A DNA stretch of 64,000 bases from Variovorax sp. OK212. Lineage in GTDB: Bacteria; Pseudomonadota; Gammaproteobacteria; Burkholderiales; Burkholderiaceae_C. Below, piece after piece: positions 41,051 to 51,000 of the stretch (the first letter of the stretch is position 1; every line of letters starts with the position of its first letter). The notes under the pieces were generated by a model. That model saw only the letters and a program-made list of their open reading frames with translations, was not told the origin of the DNA and ran no database searches. The stretch spans positions 1 to 64,000 of the forward strand of contig NZ_FOLP01000009.1 of NCBI RefSeq assembly GCF_900112425.1. The letters are read 5' to 3'. Position numbers and translations under genes: made by a program.

Positions 41051-41674
41051 ATGTACATCCCCCCACACTTCGCCGAAACCGACCCCGTGCAACTGCACCG
41101 CGTCATCCGCGAGCACCCCTTGGGCGCGCTGGTCACCCAGGGGGCCGACGGCTTCGACGCGGACCACCTGCCTTTCGAGTTCGATCCCGACGAGGGCGCG
41201 CACGGCCTGCTGCTGGCCCACGTCGCGCGCTCCAACACGCTGTGGCAGCGCTGCGCCTCGGGGAGCCCGGCGATGGTGATCTTTCGCGGTGCGCAGGCCT
41301 ACATCTCTCCCAGCTGGTACCCCACCAAGCACGAGGCGCACCGCCAGGTGCCCACCTGGAACTACGAGGTGGTGCATGCGCACGGCGTGCTGAGCGTGCA
41401 TGACGACGAGCGCTTCGTGCGCCGCATCGTCGCGCGCCTGACGCGGCGCCACGAAGCCGGCGAGCCCATGCCATGGAAGATGGGCGATTCGGCGCCCGAG
41501 TACATCGACAGCCTGCTGCGCAACATCGTGGGCATCGAGGTGGCGCTCACGTCGCTGGTGGGCAAGTTCAAGCTCAGCCAGAACAAGGAACTGCGCGACC
41601 GCGCCGGCGCGGCCGATGCGCTGCAGGCGCGCGGCAGCACCGCGTTGGCCGAGCGGATGCGCCCGGCCGATTGA
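41051..41674 (+). CDS. PaiB-like FMN-binding split-barrel protein
   Basis: A 207-residue protein: MYIPPHFAETDPVQLHRVIR, HPLGALVTQGADGFDADHLP, AQAYISPSWYPTKHEAHRQV and PTWNYEVVHAHG. These are hallmarks of the FMN-binding negative transcriptional regulator (PaiB) family. The family was named from a Bacillus regulator, but many members are probably flavin or heme enzymes. The divergent MocR regulator is its likely controller. The stretch from 41680 to 41893 downstream is repetitive (CTGGCACCTGG, TCTGGCGCCTGG) and otherwise empty. Confidence 0.87.
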   Translation: MYIPPHFAETDPVQLHRVIREHPLGALVTQGADGFDADHLPFEFDPDEGAHGLLLAHVARSNTLWQRCASGSPAMVIFRGAQAYISPSWYPTKHEAHRQVPTWNYEVVHAHGVLSVHDDERFVRRIVARLTRRHEAGEPMPWKMGDSAPEYIDSLLRNIVGIEVALTSLVGKFKLSQNKELRDRAGAADALQARGSTALAERMRPAD

Positions 41675-41893
41675 CGCCTGGCACCTGGTGTCTGGCGCCT
41701 GGCATCTGCGCCGCCGCCGCTGCTCCTTTTTTTGAAGGCGCGGCGGCCGGGGGCGTAACCTTCTGCGCGAAGCGCCCGAACTACGTTGCATGAGACGCAG
41801 CGTTGAACCCGGCGGATGGCACGTCCTTCGCTATGCACATCCGTATACACCGATGCTGCGTACTCAGGTCATCACCTCAAGGAGCCACTCGCC

Positions 41894-42406
41894 ATGAACC
41901 ACCATCCCGCACGCCGCTTCGTTCTCAAGGCCGGCACCTCGGCATTCGGCCTGGCCGTCGTCAACGCCTTCGGCTGGAGCGCCAGCCTGGCGCACGCGGC
42001 CGAGAACGGCAAGTTCGAAGTCAGCCGCAGCGATGCCGAGTGGCGCAAGCTGCTCACGCCCAACCAGTACGCGGTGCTGCGCCAGGACGGCACCGAGCGG
42101 CCCTACACCAGCCCGCTGAACGACGAGCACCGCGAGGGCAGGTTCGTGTGCGCGGGCTGCGCGCTCGACCTGTTCTCCTCGAAGACCAAGTTCGACAGCA
42201 AGACCGGCTGGCCCAGCTTCTGGCAGCCGCTGCCGAACGCGGTGGGCCAGAAGGTCGACAGCTCGGTCGGCATGACGCGCACGGAGGTGCACTGCCGCCG
42301 CTGCGGCGGCCACCTGGGCCATGTGTTCGACGACGGTCCGAAGCCCACCGGCCTGCGCTACTGCATGAACGGGATGGCCATGAAGTTCAACGCGGGCGCT
42401 GCCTGA
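41894..42406 (+). CDS. msrB: exported methionine-R-sulfoxide reductase B
   Basis: A 170-residue enzyme that reduces methionine-R-sulfoxide in proteins. The start HHPARRFVLKAGTSAFGLAV is a twin-arginine-type signal ending near AHA-AE, so this MsrB acts in the periplasm. Zinc ligands C86/C89 and C134/C137 are present. The catalytic Cys157 is in GLRYCMNGMAMKF, with HLGHVFDDGP before it. No resolving Cys is evident in the usual position, so a thioredoxin-like partner would recycle it. The next gene encodes DipZ with a periplasmic thioredoxin domain, a fitting electron source. Confidence 0.92.
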   Translation: MNHHPARRFVLKAGTSAFGLAVVNAFGWSASLAHAAENGKFEVSRSDAEWRKLLTPNQYAVLRQDGTERPYTSPLNDEHREGRFVCAGCALDLFSSKTKFDSKTGWPSFWQPLPNAVGQKVDSSVGMTRTEVHCRRCGGHLGHVFDDGPKPTGLRYCMNGMAMKFNAGAA

Positions 42407-42471
42407 TCCCTCGGCCCCCGGGACCACCCCGGAGCACCCGGACCTTTCACTGACCTGCCTGCCGTTTCGCC

Positions 42472-44331
42472 ATGCTCCTTTTCCTCGTCGCCTACCTGGG
42501 CGGGGTGCTGACCATCCTCAGCCCCTGCATTCTTCCGGTGCTGCCCTTCGTGTTCGCGCGCGGCGACCAGCCGTTCCTGAAGAACGGCCTGCCGCTGCTG
42601 CTCGGCATGGCGCTCACCTTCGCGGGCGTGGCTTCGCTGGCCGCGGTGGGCGGCGGCTGGGCGGTGCAGGCCAACCAGTACGGCCGCATGGCGGCGATCG
42701 TGCTGATGGCGCTGTTCGGCGTCACGCTGCTGTTTCCGCAGCTGGCGCAGCGGCTCACGCGGCCGCTGGTGAGCTGGGGTGAACGGCTGTCGGCTTCGGC
42801 CGGCGGCGATGCGGCGGGCGGGCAGCGCTCGTCCTTCGTCACGTCGGTGCTGCTGGGCGTGGCCACGGGCCTGCTGTGGGCGCCGTGCGCGGGGCCGATC
42901 CTGGGCCTGGTGCTGACCGGCGCGGCGCTGGGCGGCGCGAGCGCGCAGACCTCGCTGCTGCTGCTGGCCTATGCGGCGGGTGCGGCCAGTTCGCTGGCGG
43001 CCGCGCTGCTGGTGGGCGGGCGCCTGTTCAAGGCAATGAAGAAGTCGCTGGGCGCCGGCGAGTGGATCCGCCGCGGCATCGGCGCGGCGCTGTTGTGCGG
43101 CGTGGCCGCCATCGCGCTGGGGCTGGACACCGGTGTGCTGGCGCAGCTGTCGGTGGCGGGCACGTCCTCGGTGGAGCAGGCGCTGATCGACAAGGTGCGG
43201 CCGAAGAAGGCGGCCGAAAACTCCGCCGAGGCGCCCGCGGTGGTTGCCACGGGCCCCGATTCGGCGGTGATGATGGCCGGCGCCGACGCCACGATGGCCC
43301 CGGGCAACGCCATGATGGCCGCCAACAACGCGATGATGTCCGCGGACAAGGCCGCCGAGGCATTGCCCGCCGAAGGCCAGGGCCCTTCGCTGGACGGCGC
43401 CGAGCAGTGGCTCAACTCGCCGCCGCTGGCCATGGAGGCGCTGCGCGGCAAGGTCGTGCTGATCGACTTCTGGACCTATTCCTGCATCAACTGCCTGCGC
43501 GCATTGCCGTATGTGCAGGCCTGGGCCGAGAAGTACCGCGACAAGGGGCTGGTGGTGATCGGCGTGCATGCGCCGGAGTTCGCCTTCGAGAAGGACATCG
43601 GCAACGTGCGCAAGGCCGTGAAAGACCTGAAGGTCGGCTACCCGGTCGCCGTCGACAACAACTACGCGATCTGGCGCGCGTTCAAGAACGAGTACTGGCC
43701 GGCGCACTATTTCATCGATGCGCAGGGCCGCATCCGGCATCACCATTTCGGCGAGGGCGCGTACGACCAGTCGGAGCAGGTCATCCGGCAACTGCTGGCC
43801 GAGGCGGGCCAGGCGCCGGCGGCGGGCGACCTGGTGAAGGTCGAGGCGCAGGGCGCGCAGGCCGCCGCCGACAGCGCGAACGTGAAGTCGCCCGAGACCT
43901 ACATCGGCTACGGCCGCGCCGAGAACTTCGCGTCGGCCGGCGGCCTGGTGCAGCGCAAGCCGCACGCGTATGCCGTGCCCGGGCAACTGCAGGCCAACCA
44001 GTGGGCGCTGGGCGGCGACTGGACCGTGGGCGAGCAGAGCGCCGTGCTCGGCAAGGCGCAGGGCCGCATCGCCTACCGCTTTCACGCACGCGACCTGCAC
44101 CTGGTGCTCGGCTCGGCACACGACGGGCGCCCGGTTCGCATCAAGGTGACGATCGACGGCAAGCCGCCCGGCGAGGACCACGGCATGGACGTGGACGCGC
44201 AGGGCCTGGGCACCATCGACGGGCAGCGGCTCTACCAGCTGGTGCGCCAGCGCGGCGAGGTGGCCGACCGGCGCTTCGAGATCGAGTTTCTCGACCCGGG
44301 CGCGGAGGCGTTCGCGTTCACCTTCGGTTGA
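42472..44331 (+). CDS. dipZ: DipZ-like thiol-disulfide transporter (CcdA-thioredoxin fusion)
   Basis: A 619-residue membrane protein. Residues 1 to about 230 form a CcdA domain with paired Cys in LTILSPCILPVLPF and GLLWAPCAGPILGL. Residues about 240-300 are an Ala/Met-rich linker (MMAGADATMAPGNAMMAAN). About 305 to 450 form a periplasmic TlpA/thioredoxin domain with the CINC active site in DFWTYSCINCLRALPYV. The C-terminal 160 residues are the DipZ-specific beta domain (WALGGDWTVGEQSAVLGKAQ). It passes electrons from cytoplasmic thioredoxin to the periplasm. It is 65 nt after the exported MsrB, which it probably reduces. Confidence 0.9.
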   Translation: MLLFLVAYLGGVLTILSPCILPVLPFVFARGDQPFLKNGLPLLLGMALTFAGVASLAAVGGGWAVQANQYGRMAAIVLMALFGVTLLFPQLAQRLTRPLVSWGERLSASAGGDAAGGQRSSFVTSVLLGVATGLLWAPCAGPILGLVLTGAALGGASAQTSLLLLAYAAGAASSLAAALLVGGRLFKAMKKSLGAGEWIRRGIGAALLCGVAAIALGLDTGVLAQLSVAGTSSVEQALIDKVRPKKAAENSAEAPAVVATGPDSAVMMAGADATMAPGNAMMAANNAMMSADKAAEALPAEGQGPSLDGAEQWLNSPPLAMEALRGKVVLIDFWTYSCINCLRALPYVQAWAEKYRDKGLVVIGVHAPEFAFEKDIGNVRKAVKDLKVGYPVAVDNNYAIWRAFKNEYWPAHYFIDAQGRIRHHHFGEGAYDQSEQVIRQLLAEAGQAPAAGDLVKVEAQGAQAAADSANVKSPETYIGYGRAENFASAGGLVQRKPHAYAVPGQLQANQWALGGDWTVGEQSAVLGKAQGRIAYRFHARDLHLVLGSAHDGRPVRIKVTIDGKPPGEDHGMDVDAQGLGTIDGQRLYQLVRQRGEVADRRFEIEFLDPGAEAFAFTFG

Positions 44332-44461
44332 GCGCCGTGGCGCCCGGCGGACAGGAGCCGGCCGGCGTCATGCATGTCCGGATACAACCCATACGCTTTG
44401 GCGGATCGCGGCGGCCGGCCCGCTGCCGCACAATGCGCAGCTTCTCCACCCCGGAGCGACG

Positions 44462-44920
44462 ATGAATCCCGGCACCATCGCGAACGCCGAACTGCTGCAG
44501 GTCGCGGGCCTGCCCAGGCCCGGCTTCCTGACGCTGGAGGCGCTGCAGGGCCTGCCCCGGCACGACCTCGGCCCCACCCAGGTCCTTTGCTATTCCGGCC
44601 GCCCCGTGGCACAGGTCGACAGCTACGCGGGCGCGCGGCTGGTCGACGTGCTCGACGCGCACGGGCTGTCGCAGCGGCCGCGCTCCGAACTCAAGCGCTG
44701 CGTGGTGGTGGCGCAGGGCGGCGACGGCTACCAGGCCGTGTTCAGCTGGAACGAGCTCTACAACAGCACCATCGGCGAGAAGGCGCTGGTGCTGTACGAG
44801 AAGAACGCCGAGCCGCTGGACGCGCACCTCGGGCGCATCTGCCTGATTTCCGCCAACGACACGCGGCTGGGGCCGCGCCACCTGCGCGGGCTGTCGCGGG
44901 TGGAACTGAAGATGCTCTGA
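44462..44920 (+). CDS. small molybdopterin (sulfite-oxidase-fold) domain protein
   Basis: A 152-residue protein with a compact oxidoreductase molybdopterin-binding fold: FLTLEALQGLPRHDLG, QVLCYSGRPVAQVDSYAGAR, LVDVLDAHGL, VVVAQGGDGYQAVFSWNELY and RICLISANDTRLGPRHLRGL. It is much shorter than sulfite oxidase or MsrP (300 or more) and has no signal peptide. The Cys in LCYSG is a possible metal ligand, but whether cofactor is bound is uncertain. It follows msrB and dipZ, so a redox-repair role is suggested by context only. Confidence 0.75.
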   Translation: MNPGTIANAELLQVAGLPRPGFLTLEALQGLPRHDLGPTQVLCYSGRPVAQVDSYAGARLVDVLDAHGLSQRPRSELKRCVVVAQGGDGYQAVFSWNELYNSTIGEKALVLYEKNAEPLDAHLGRICLISANDTRLGPRHLRGLSRVELKML

Positions 44921-45032
44921 GCGCGGCATGGTGCGGTGCCGTGCGGTTCTCGCGCGCGGGACAGGGTCATTCATCGGGCGTAGCCTCTGCGCCCTTGTCG
45001 TCTTGTTTCCACCCTTGCATGGAGTCCTGCGC

Positions 45033-45887
45033 ATGATGAATCGAACCGACCCCGTCTGGCTGATCACCGGATGTTCCACCGGCTTCGGCCGTGAACTCGC
45101 CAAGCTGGTGCTCGCGCGCGGATGGCGCGCCGTGGTGACGGCGCGCAACGCGGCGCAGGTGGCCGACATTGCCGAAGGCCACGGCGAGCGCGCGCTGGTG
45201 CTGCCGCTGGACGTCACGCGGCGCGAGCAGGTCGAGCACGTGGTGGCGCAGGCGCGCCAGCATTTCGGGCGCATCGATGCGCTGGTCAACAACGCGGGCT
45301 ACGGCTACCTCGCCGCCATCGAGGAGGGCGAGGACAAGGAAGTGCGCGACATGTTCGAGACCAACGTCTTCGGGCTCATCGACATGACCAAGGCGGTGCT
45401 GCCCGTGATGCGGGCGCAGGGCAACGGGCTGGTGGTGAACGTGTCGTCCATCGGCGGGCTGTCGAGCTTTGCGGCCACGGGCTACTACCACGGCACCAAG
45501 TACGCGGTGGAGGGCATCTCGGAGTCGCTGGCCATCGAGGTCAGGCCGCTGGGCATCGGCGTGCTGATCGTCGAGCCGGGGCCGTTTCGCACGAACTGGG
45601 CGGGGCCGTCGATCAAGCAGTCGGCCACGCGCATCGAGGCCTACGACGCCACGGCGGGCGAGCGCCGCAAGCAGACCGCGGCGCGCAGCGGCAACCAGGC
45701 CGGTGACCCGGTGCGCGCGGCGCAGGCCATCATCGATGCCGCGCTGTCCGACAACCCGCCGCTGCGGCTGGTGCTGGGCAAGGCGGCGCTCGACCTGGCG
45801 CGCAAGAAGCTCGAGTTCATGCGCGGCGATTTCGATGCGTGGGAGTCGGCGACGCTGGGCGCCGACTTTCCGCCGGGCGAGGGCTGA
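45033..45887 (+). CDS. short-chain dehydrogenase/reductase
   Basis: A 284-residue classical SDR: PVWLITGCSTGFGRELAKLV (cofactor loop), DALVNNAGYGYLAAIEEGED, VVNVSSIGGLSSF (Ser) and TGYYHGTKYAVEGISESLAI (YxxxK). The longer C-terminal part (RKKLEFMRGDFDAWE) is typical of the retinol-dehydrogenase-like oxidoreductase group. Adjacent Met codons at 45033 and 45036 are equally good starts. It is not clearly in an operon with its neighbours; substrate unknown. Confidence 0.87.
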   Translation: MMNRTDPVWLITGCSTGFGRELAKLVLARGWRAVVTARNAAQVADIAEGHGERALVLPLDVTRREQVEHVVAQARQHFGRIDALVNNAGYGYLAAIEEGEDKEVRDMFETNVFGLIDMTKAVLPVMRAQGNGLVVNVSSIGGLSSFAATGYYHGTKYAVEGISESLAIEVRPLGIGVLIVEPGPFRTNWAGPSIKQSATRIEAYDATAGERRKQTAARSGNQAGDPVRAAQAIIDAALSDNPPLRLVLGKAALDLARKKLEFMRGDFDAWESATLGADFPPGEG

Positions 45888-45896
45888 GCCAGCGGC

Positions 45897-46823
45897 TCAG
45901 GTCTGGATGTAGGGGGCGGACGCCGCCTGCGCGGCGCCTGCCTTGGCGCCCGGCTGCGGCTCGCCCATCATCTCGCGCAGCGTCGACTCGATCATTTGGG
46001 ACATCGCGTCCAGCGCCAGGTCGTTGGGTTCGGTGCCGAAGGGCTCCTCGATCTCGGCGCCCAGCGCCTCCAGCGCGAAGAAGGTGTAGGCGATGAAGGC
46101 GACCACCACCGGCGTCATCGGCCCGATGGCGTCCACCAGCCCGAAGGGCAGCAGCACGCAGTACAGGTAGATGGTGCGGTGAATGATCACCGAGTAGGTG
46201 AACGGAATCGGCGTGCTCGCAATGCGCTCGCAACCGCCCAGCGCCTCGGTGAGGCGGCCCAGCGGCACTTCCATCGACTGGGCGAGCATCGGGTCGAGCC
46301 GGCCGGCCTGGCGCTGGCCGCGCATCCATTCGCCCACCATGAGCAGCAGCACCGCCGGCTTGAACCGCACGGCCTGCAGGCGCGTGCAGTCTTCGGGCGG
46401 CAGCAGCCGCGCGAGGTCGGCCGCGGAGTCGGTGCCGCGCAGCTGGTGGCGCAGCGCATGCACGAAGGCGATGAGGCGCAGCGTGGGCACGTTGGCCTGC
46501 GCGGGCGCATCGGCCAGCGTGAGCACCTGCCGCACCAGCGAGCGCGTTTCGTTCAGCAGCGCACCCCACAGCGTGCGCGCCTCCCAGTAGCGCGAGTAGC
46601 TCGTGCCGTTGCGAAAGCCCAGGAAGATGGCCAGCGTGAGGCCGATGAGCGAGAAGGGCACGAAATTCAGCGGCACCTTCCACTGGAACACCCGGCCGTG
46701 CAGCACGGTCACGAGCACGGCGAAGGCGGTGGTCCACAGCAGCTGCGGCAAGATGGCCAGCAAGACCGAGCCACGCCATACGAACAGCATGCGCAGCCAA
46801 TGGGGGCGGGGTCGGACGATCAT
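45897..46823 (-). CDS. bestrophin-family anion channel
   Basis: A 308-residue membrane protein: MIVRPRPHWLRMLFVWRGSV, PFSLIGLTLAIFLGFRNGTS with YSRYWEARTLWGALLNETRS, and FTYSVIIHRTIYLYCVLLPF. The RNGTSYSRYWEAR motif is diagnostic of the bacterial bestrophin (YneE/RFP-TM) family, which forms pentameric anion or cation channels. The C-terminal cytoplasmic part is truncated relative to eukaryotic members, as usual in bacteria. Its tail runs head-to-tail against the SDR, with 9 nt between stops. Confidence 0.88.
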   Translation of the reverse strand: MIVRPRPHWLRMLFVWRGSVLLAILPQLLWTTAFAVLVTVLHGRVFQWKVPLNFVPFSLIGLTLAIFLGFRNGTSYSRYWEARTLWGALLNETRSLVRQVLTLADAPAQANVPTLRLIAFVHALRHQLRGTDSAADLARLLPPEDCTRLQAVRFKPAVLLLMVGEWMRGQRQAGRLDPMLAQSMEVPLGRLTEALGGCERIASTPIPFTYSVIIHRTIYLYCVLLPFGLVDAIGPMTPVVVAFIAYTFFALEALGAEIEEPFGTEPNDLALDAMSQMIESTLREMMGEPQPGAKAGAAQAASAPYIQT

Positions 46824-46864
46824 CGGTCGGCGATTATCCGCGCGCGACCGATGACCGAGGCGGG

Positions 46865-47755
46865 CTACAGCACGTAGCAGTTGTTCAGGATGATGTTGCG
46901 CGCATCGGTGCTCGCCAGGTAGGCAATGAACGCGTCGACCGCGGCATTGCTCGACCCGCTGCGCCCGCGAATGGCCACGGCGTCCTGAAGCAGGCGGTCA
47001 TGCGGCGGATTGCCGTTGACGGTGGCCGGCGTGTATTCGAAATAGCTGCCCGTCAGGGAACGGACCGCGCCCGCGCCATTGCACACCTGGGATTTGGCGA
47101 CGAAGCCCATGTTCGGATATGCCGTTGCGCCGGTGCTGGCATTGACGGCGTTATAGGTGGTGCCGATCGTCGAATATTGCGTGAATTTGGCGTCGTACGA
47201 ACCGCTGGGGTAGGTGATGCCATTGACCCGCGTCAGCACCTGCTGCGCGGCGGTGCCATAGGGCGCCGTGGTGGGGTTGGCGATCGCGACCTGGCCATTG
47301 GCGTAGGCATAGCTCGCGGGGCTGGGAAAGCCGCCCGAGCCCGAGCTGCTCACGTTCGCACCGTACTTGGACCACAGGATCAATTTGCCCTCCGCATAGC
47401 GGAACGGCACCTGCACCACGCTGGAATAGCTGGTCCGCAATGCGGCCGGCGTGGTGTCGTCCGCCGCAAAGAACAGGTCATAGGGCGTGGTGCCGCCGGG
47501 CGAGGACAAGGCGGTGCCGATGGCGGTCTGGAAATCCCCGGTGGCGCCCGACGTCACGGTGAACGAGGTCCCCGAATACGGCAGGCCGGCCAGCGCATAG
47601 GCGTCGATGAGCTGGTTCAACGCGCCCTGGAAGTTCGCAGCCACCGCCACGGTGACCGTTTGCGCCCAGGTGGCGGGCGCGGCCAGCATCAGCACGCTGG
47701 CTGAAACACTCAATGCGATTTTCCTGATTGTCTGTTTCGATACTGTTTGGGACAC
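46865..47755 (-). CDS. ModA-like periplasmic binding protein (orphan)
   Basis: A 296-residue exported binding protein of the molybdate-binding type: signal KIALSVSASVLMLAAPATWA, then QTVTVAVAANFQGALNQLID, SGATGDFQTAIGTAL, YDLFFAADDTTPAALRTSYS, FRYAEGKLILWSKYG and AIANPTTAPYGTAAQQVLTR. The GTG at 47755 is chosen because GAGGAG lies 6 nt upstream; the frame to 47953 is an upstream extension. No permease or ATPase gene adjoins it. It is Ser/Thr/Gly-richer than canonical ModA and ends in NNCYVL with a second Cys near residue 235, allowing a disulfide. It is divergent from the adhesin. Confidence 0.82.
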   Translation of the reverse strand: MSQTVSKQTIRKIALSVSASVLMLAAPATWAQTVTVAVAANFQGALNQLIDAYALAGLPYSGTSFTVTSGATGDFQTAIGTALSSPGGTTPYDLFFAADDTTPAALRTSYSSVVQVPFRYAEGKLILWSKYGANVSSSGSGGFPSPASYAYANGQVAIANPTTAPYGTAAQQVLTRVNGITYPSGSYDAKFTQYSTIGTTYNAVNASTGATAYPNMGFVAKSQVCNGAGAVRSLTGSYFEYTPATVNGNPPHDRLLQDAVAIRGRSGSSNAAVDAFIAYLASTDARNIILNNCYVL

Positions 47756-48004
47756 GGTTTCTCCTCGTTGAATTAAATGGGCCGTGGTGCGTTTCGAATA
47801 AAAACGCAATTCGGGCGAGTCGAATGAATTTCTCCCTGTTCTTCTTTTTTTTGATGAATCTGATTTGCGCCGTATATTTGCCGGCATATAGAGCGCATAA
47901 GAAATCGGGTTGCATGCCTGGAATGCGCGCCGCTGGTTTGCACCGAGAAACAAAAAGTTAAGCGGTCGCTATACTCGCAGAAATATAACGAAGAAGGTGG
48001 ATAA
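47756..48004 (+). other. AT-rich divergent intergenic region (modA-like / adhesin)
   Basis: 249 nt, clearly AT-richer than the surrounding genes, with a run TTCTTCTTTTTTTTGATGAA at 47838-47857. It should contain promoters for both genes. No confident operator was found. The adhesin start is preceded by GAAGAAGGTGG. Confidence 0.55.
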
Positions 48005-51000
48005 ATGAAGAGGGCGCCGTCCGGTCAACATCCCTGCGCGGGATTGTTTAAAACAAAAGTCTCCTTCGCCATTTCGGCGCTTCTGCTTTCTTATTCATCG
48101 CCGGGCTGGGCCGCGCCGCAGGGCGCCAGCGTGGCCGGCGGCGTGGCGGCCGTCACGCGCACGGGCAGCGTCACCCACATCGACCAGGGCACGCAGCGCG
48201 CGGTGATCAACTGGCAGGGCTTCAGCATCGGCGCGGGCGAGACCGTGAACTTCAACCAGCCCAATGCTTCCGCGGTCACGCTGAACCGCGTGGTCGGCAA
48301 CGAGCGCAGCGTGATCGACGGCGTGCTCAACGCCAACGGCAAGGTGTTCCTGGTCAACGCCAGCGGCGTGCTGTTCACAAGGGGCAGCAGCGTGAACACC
48401 GCCGGCCTCGTGGCCAGCACGCTCGACCTCGACAACGCCGACTTCGAGGCCGGCCGCTACGTCTTCAAGGGCAGCGGCGGCTCGGGCTCGGTCGTCAACA
48501 TGGGCACGCTCACCGCGGCCAGCGGCGGCTACGTCGCGCTGCTGGGCGGCACGGTGTCGAACCAGGGCGTGATCGTGGCGACCAAGGGAACCGTGGCGCT
48601 CGCCAGCGGCGAGAAGATCAGCCTCAACTTCAACGGCGACTCGCTGGTGAGCGTGAGCATCGACGAAGGCACCTTGAACGCACTCGTCGAGAACAAGGGG
48701 GCCGTGCAGGCCGACGGCGGCAAGGTGTTCCTCACCGCCAGGGCCGCCGACGACCTGCTGGGCAGCCAGGTGAACAACAGCGGCATCGTGCAGGCCCGCA
48801 CGCTGGACGACCTGAAGGGCGACATCGTCGTGCATGCCTACGGCGGCACGGCCAGCGTGGGCGGCACGCTCGACGCATCGGCGCCCGTGCGCGGCGACGG
48901 CGGCACCATCGAGACCTCGGGCCGCAGCGTGAAGGTGGCGGACGACGCCAGCGTCGCCACCCGGGCCGCGAACGGCAAGACCGGCACGTGGACACTCGAC
49001 CCCGACGGCTTCACCATCGGCGCGGGCGGCGACATCCGCGGCACCACGCTGGGCGCGCTGCTGGGCAACAACAACATCGCGATCGAATCGACCGGCGGCA
49101 ACGGCGCGGACGGCCACATCCACGTCAACGACGCCGTCAGCTGGTCGGCCGACACCGCGCTGACCTTGAGCGCGACGAACGACATCCGCATCAACGCGCC
49201 GATCACGGCCACCGGCGCGAACGCGGGACTGAGGCTGAACTACGGCGGCGACTACCGCATCGACACCGACCACGGCGTGTCGGTCACCCTCGGCGGTGCG
49301 AATGCGAGCCTGGCCATGAACGGCAACGCCTACACGCTGGTCCACAGCATGAGCGACCTGGAGGCCATCGACGATGCGGGTGGCGTCGCGGCGGGCCGCT
49401 ACGCGCTGGCGGGCAACCTCGATGCGTCGGGCAAGACCTACGCCAACACGGTGGTCTCGAAGCTGTCGGGCACGCTGGCGGGGCTGGGCCACACGATCGC
49501 CAACCTGACGATCGCGGAGCCGAAGCAGACGAGCGGCCCCAGCCTGGTTGAAACGGGCCTGATCGGCACGGCGCAAAGCGGCAGCATCGTGCGCGACATC
49601 GGGCTGTCGAACGCCAGCGTGAGCGCCTATGGGCGGGTCGGCGCACTCGCGGGCGTGAGTGCCGGGCGCATCAGCCAGGCGTGGGCGAGCGGTGCCGTCA
49701 CCGGCGCCAGCAGCGTGGGCGGGCTGGTGGGCGTGAACAACGGCACCATCGAGCGTTCGTACGCCACCGCCACCGTGACGGGCTCGTCGCTCTACGAGGG
49801 CTACAGCAGCATCGGCGGCCTCGTCGGGCAGAACAGCGGCGCGGCCAGCCGCATCGCCGACTCGCATGCCACGGGCAACGTGACGGCCCTCAATGCGTTC
49901 GAGTTCAACAACGGCTCCATCGGCGGGCTGGCCGGCGGCAACCTCAACGGCACGATCGCCAATTCATATGCAACCGGCCGCGTGACGGTGTCGGACAACG
50001 CAATCACGGTCGGCGGGCTGGTCGGGCTGACCGGGGGCGCAACCGGCCTCATCACGAACTCGTATGCCACCGGCGACGTCACGGGCGGGCAGGGCAACAT
50101 CGGCGGCCTGGCGGGGCGCAACATCTCCGGCGGGCGCATCGTCGACTCCTATGCCACAGGCAACGTCACCGGCGGCGCCCGCGTGGGCGCCATTTCCCCG
50201 AACTTCGGCGGGCTGGTGGGCGAGAACAGCGCGGGCACCATCTCGGGCTCGCATGCGAGCGGCACGGTGACGGCTTCTTCGGGATTCGCCGGTGGCCTGG
50301 TCGGCAGCAGCGGCGGCACCGGCGCGAGCATCAGCAACTCCAATGCAAGCGGCGACGTCAAGGGCGGCGCCGGCAGCTACGCGGGGGGCCTGGTCGGCTA
50401 CAACAGCGACAGCAGCACCATCTCCGGTTCGCGCGCCTCGGGCGATGTCACGGGCGAGAACGCGGGTGGCCTGGCGGGCGGCCACTCCGGCACCATCACG
50501 GGCTCCGAGGCGAGCGGCCATGTGACGGGCTCCAACGCGGCTGGCGGCCTGGTCGGGCTGATGGGGGGCGGCACGGTGACCGACTCGCGTGCCAGCGGCG
50601 ACGTGACGGGCCGCGACAACGTGACGGGCGGGCTGGTGGGTGAATTCCGCGGTGGCGTGATCGACAAGTCGTTTGCCACCGGAAGGGTCGTGACCGAGAG
50701 CGGCGGCCCCGGTGCCCTGGTCGGAAGCAACACAGGCACGGGCACCGTCACCAACAGCAGCTACCGCGATGTGGCGGCCGAGGCCGAGGCGCAAGCGGCG
50801 GCGCGTGCCGTAGCCGAGGCCGCAGGGCGTGCCGCAACCGAGGCAGCCGCCGCGGAAGCCGCCGTGCAGGCCGCGGCACGGGCTTCCGCAGAAGAGGCCG
50901 CCCAGGCCACCGCCAACGCCACGGCCGCAGCGCAGGCCTTGGCCTTTGCCGCAGCCCGCGCCGCCGAGCTGCAAGCCCGCGCCGATGCCGGCGCGCGCCT

